Origin: Deltaproteobacteria bacterium
GTDB taxonomy: Bacteria > Desulfobacterota > DSM-4660 > Desulfatiglandales > B25-G16
Assembly (NCBI GenBank): GCA_003646875.1
Contig: QMLT01000013.1
Span: forward strand, 1 to 15,177
Length of the DNA: 15,177 nucleotides
Reading direction: 5' to 3'
Below are positions 14,286-15,177 of this stretch, piece by piece. The stretch's first letter is position 1. The number at the start of each line of letters is the position of its first letter. The notes beneath the pieces were generated by a model. That model saw nothing but the letters and a program-made list of their open reading frames with translations. It did no database searches and was not told the origin of the DNA. A program made the translations under genes and the position numbers.

Positions 14286-14497
14286 CTACACAGGTTCAAA
14301 GTCCCGGGTTCACGCCTGCCCGCCGGACGGCAGGCGGGGTTCAATAGTTATTTGTTGAACCATTAACAGTTAAATGCGAGTTTTTCATGAGCCGGTTAAG
14401 GACTCTTGGCATTGACAATGGTTTATGGCTCCAAGTTGACCCCCTGAACTGTGAACCTTGAACCTGACAACCTGGGTAGTTACGATGTAGCTACATC
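14274..14497. repeat. Fold-back (MITE-like) element overlapping the kinase 3' end
   Basis: The ends are inverted repeats. GATGTAGC at 14274-14281 pairs with GCTACATC at 14490-14497. The segment 14282-14296 matches the complement of 14469-14483 at 14 of 15 positions. A further inner pair, 14291-14304 and 14453-14466, matches at 12 of 14. The right end carries six extra bases, producing a perfect 14-bp palindrome at 14484-14497. Inside are the GC-rich repeat at 14315-14339 and a GGTTCAA/TTGAACC hairpin at 14338-14361. There is no open frame of note. The left end includes the last four codons and the stop of the REC-kinase gene. AGG flanks both ends, which may be a 3-bp target duplication or chance. 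Confidence 0.6.
14315..14339 (+). repeat. GC-rich interspersed palindromic repeat, copy B
   Basis: The second copy of the 25-mer whose inverted counterpart is at 7669-7693 (24 of 25 positions by eye). It lies inside a strong stem: CGCCTGCC pairs perfectly with GGCAGGCG across an 8-base loop (14313-14336). It is nested in the fold-back element and far more GC-rich than its surroundings. Confidence 0.7.
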
Positions 14498-14563
14498 AGG
14501 AGCGGCCGGAAAAGAGGAGTAAAGCTAATTTTATGTCACGAAATAATAGGAGGAGGATGCATC

Positions 14564-14953
14564 ATGAAGAAGGTTCTTACTGTTGACGATGATGTTGATA
14601 TAAGAAAGGTTGTCTCAAAACTTGTGGAAAAAAGCGGATATGAAGCCATTGAAGCCAAGAACGGTGTTGAGGGCATGGGCAAGGTAAGAGAGGATAAACC
14701 AGATTTGATTATTTTAGATATGTTGATGCCAAAAGAGAGTGGAGTCAGGATGTATCACGAATTGAAGACCGAGGAATCTTTAAAAGATATTCCGGTGATT
14801 GTGCTCTCTGCTATACCCAAAAAAAGCTTCCTCAAATCCCAGAAAGTCTTAGATGAATTTGCCGGTCAATCTGTGCCTGAACCCGAAGCTTATATTGAAA
14901 AACCAGAGGAACCAGAGGAACTGATAGCGTTGATGAAGAAAATCTTAGGATAA
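14564..14953 (+). CDS. Single-domain response regulator with extended beta4-beta5 region
   Basis: A 129-residue lone receiver. The pocket is D8-D9-D10, the phospho-acceptor is D52 (L-I-I-L-D-M-L-M-P-K), the switch residue is S82 (V-I-V-L-S-A), and the conserved Lys is K113 (I-E-K-P-E-E-P-E-E). Between S82 and K113 there are 31 positions, against 22 in the two neighbouring receivers, so about nine residues are inserted (P-K-K-S-F-L-K-S-Q-K-V-L-D-E-F). The conserved Gly-Ala-Asp of alpha4-beta5 is replaced by P-E-P-E-A. A strong site (aggaggagg, ending 7 nt upstream) supports ATG at 14564, and its own spacer suggests separate translation control. It has no output domain. The altered face suggests a dedicated partner, perhaps the kinases upstream (inference). 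Confidence 0.9.
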   Translation: MKKVLTVDDDVDIRKVVSKLVEKSGYEAIEAKNGVEGMGKVREDKPDLIILDMLMPKESGVRMYHELKTEESLKDIPVIVLSAIPKKSFLKSQKVLDEFAGQSVPEPEAYIEKPEEPEELIALMKKILG

Positions 14954-15177
14954 AAGCATATCCAGGATGTAATTCTTGTATAACCATTCCCACTTCTTTG
15001 CCTTTGATATATAACCATTGTGGCTGCTCCATGGATAATCTTTCAACTTACGAGCTATACACCTGCCCTTAGAGGATTCCTGTGAATAGAGCCTGTTCAA
15101 TAATTAAGATTTAGCGTGCAAAGAAACTGTAGCGCAACCTAAACAGACCATAAAATGGATATCTGTTGACATAATAC

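Noticed and set aside
14291..14313. GGTTCAA...-type sequence resembling a tRNA T-loop.
   Set aside because: No acceptor stem, anticodon arm or D-arm can be placed around it; it is explained by the fold-back repeat.
14413..14418. TTGACA as a promoter for the last receiver gene.
   Set aside because: No -10-like hexamer at the right spacing.
15166..15177. TTGACA at the window end, like a -35 box for a downstream gene.
   Set aside because: The -10 position lies outside the window, so it cannot be tested.
1..15177. CRISPR array, rRNA, insertion sequence with transposase, or prophage genes.
   Set aside because: No regularly spaced repeats, rRNA sequence, transposase/integrase motifs or phage structural genes were seen.

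Overview
The window is dense, almost entirely plus-strand bacterial sequence with two functional blocks. From the left edge to about 9.77 kb runs one long operon for a membrane-bound, Mrp/Mbh-type cation/proton-translocating complex. From about 9.97 kb to 14.95 kb lies a stress/signalling block: a tandem universal stress protein, a histidine kinase with a Rossmann-like N-terminus, an orphan receiver, a receiver-kinase hybrid and a second orphan receiver. The host is most likely an uncultured, probably anaerobic Gram-negative bacterium. Desulfobacterota/Deltaproteobacteria or a neighbouring phylum fits the mix of Mrp/Mbh genes, soluble kinases with lone receivers, and degenerate intergenic repeats. 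This is an inference from style; no taxonomic marker gene is present.

Region 1 (1-3864): mrpE (5' end outside the window), mrpB, mrpF, mrpG, a free-standing MbhD-like subunit (DUF4040), a free-standing MbhE-like subunit, mrpC and mrpD. From mrpB onward each gene overlaps the next by 1 to 17 nt, which implies translational coupling. The two domains that form the C-terminus of bacterial MrpA are separate small proteins here, as in archaeal Mbh/Mbx complexes. No hydrogenase or other redox subunit is in the window.

Region 2 (3998-9774): three more antiporter-type (NuoL/M/N-like) subunits. The first is a canonical NuoM/MrpD-like protein. The next two belong to a tandemly duplicated module, each consisting of a ~70-residue two-helix membrane protein followed, with an 8-nt overlap, by a large NuoL-like subunit with a C-terminal extension ending in a membrane helix. 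Both large copies have Asn where the Lys of the TM7 K-x-A-x-x-P motif is expected. The operon therefore encodes four antiporter-like subunits, against two in a classical Mrp antiporter. The module copies are separated by a GC-rich, hairpin-filled spacer (7554-7808).

Region 3 (9775-14953): after a degenerate inverted repeat (9793-9898) come a two-domain UspA protein, a perfect 9-bp palindrome (10861-10880), a Rossmann-PAS-HisKA-HATPase kinase, a CheY-like receiver, a REC-kinase hybrid with an H-Y-V-K-N phospho-acceptor motif, a 224-bp fold-back element (14274-14497), and a receiver with an enlarged beta4-beta5 region. None of the three receiver-containing proteins has a DNA-binding output domain, so this looks like a phosphorelay rather than a classical transcription-factor pair. 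The last 224 bases (14954-15177) hold no gene that I can support.

As a working picture, the first block couples an ion gradient to proton movement in the membrane. The second may sense redox or nucleotide state (Rossmann-like domain, Usp) and signal through receivers. A functional link between the blocks is suggested only by adjacency.
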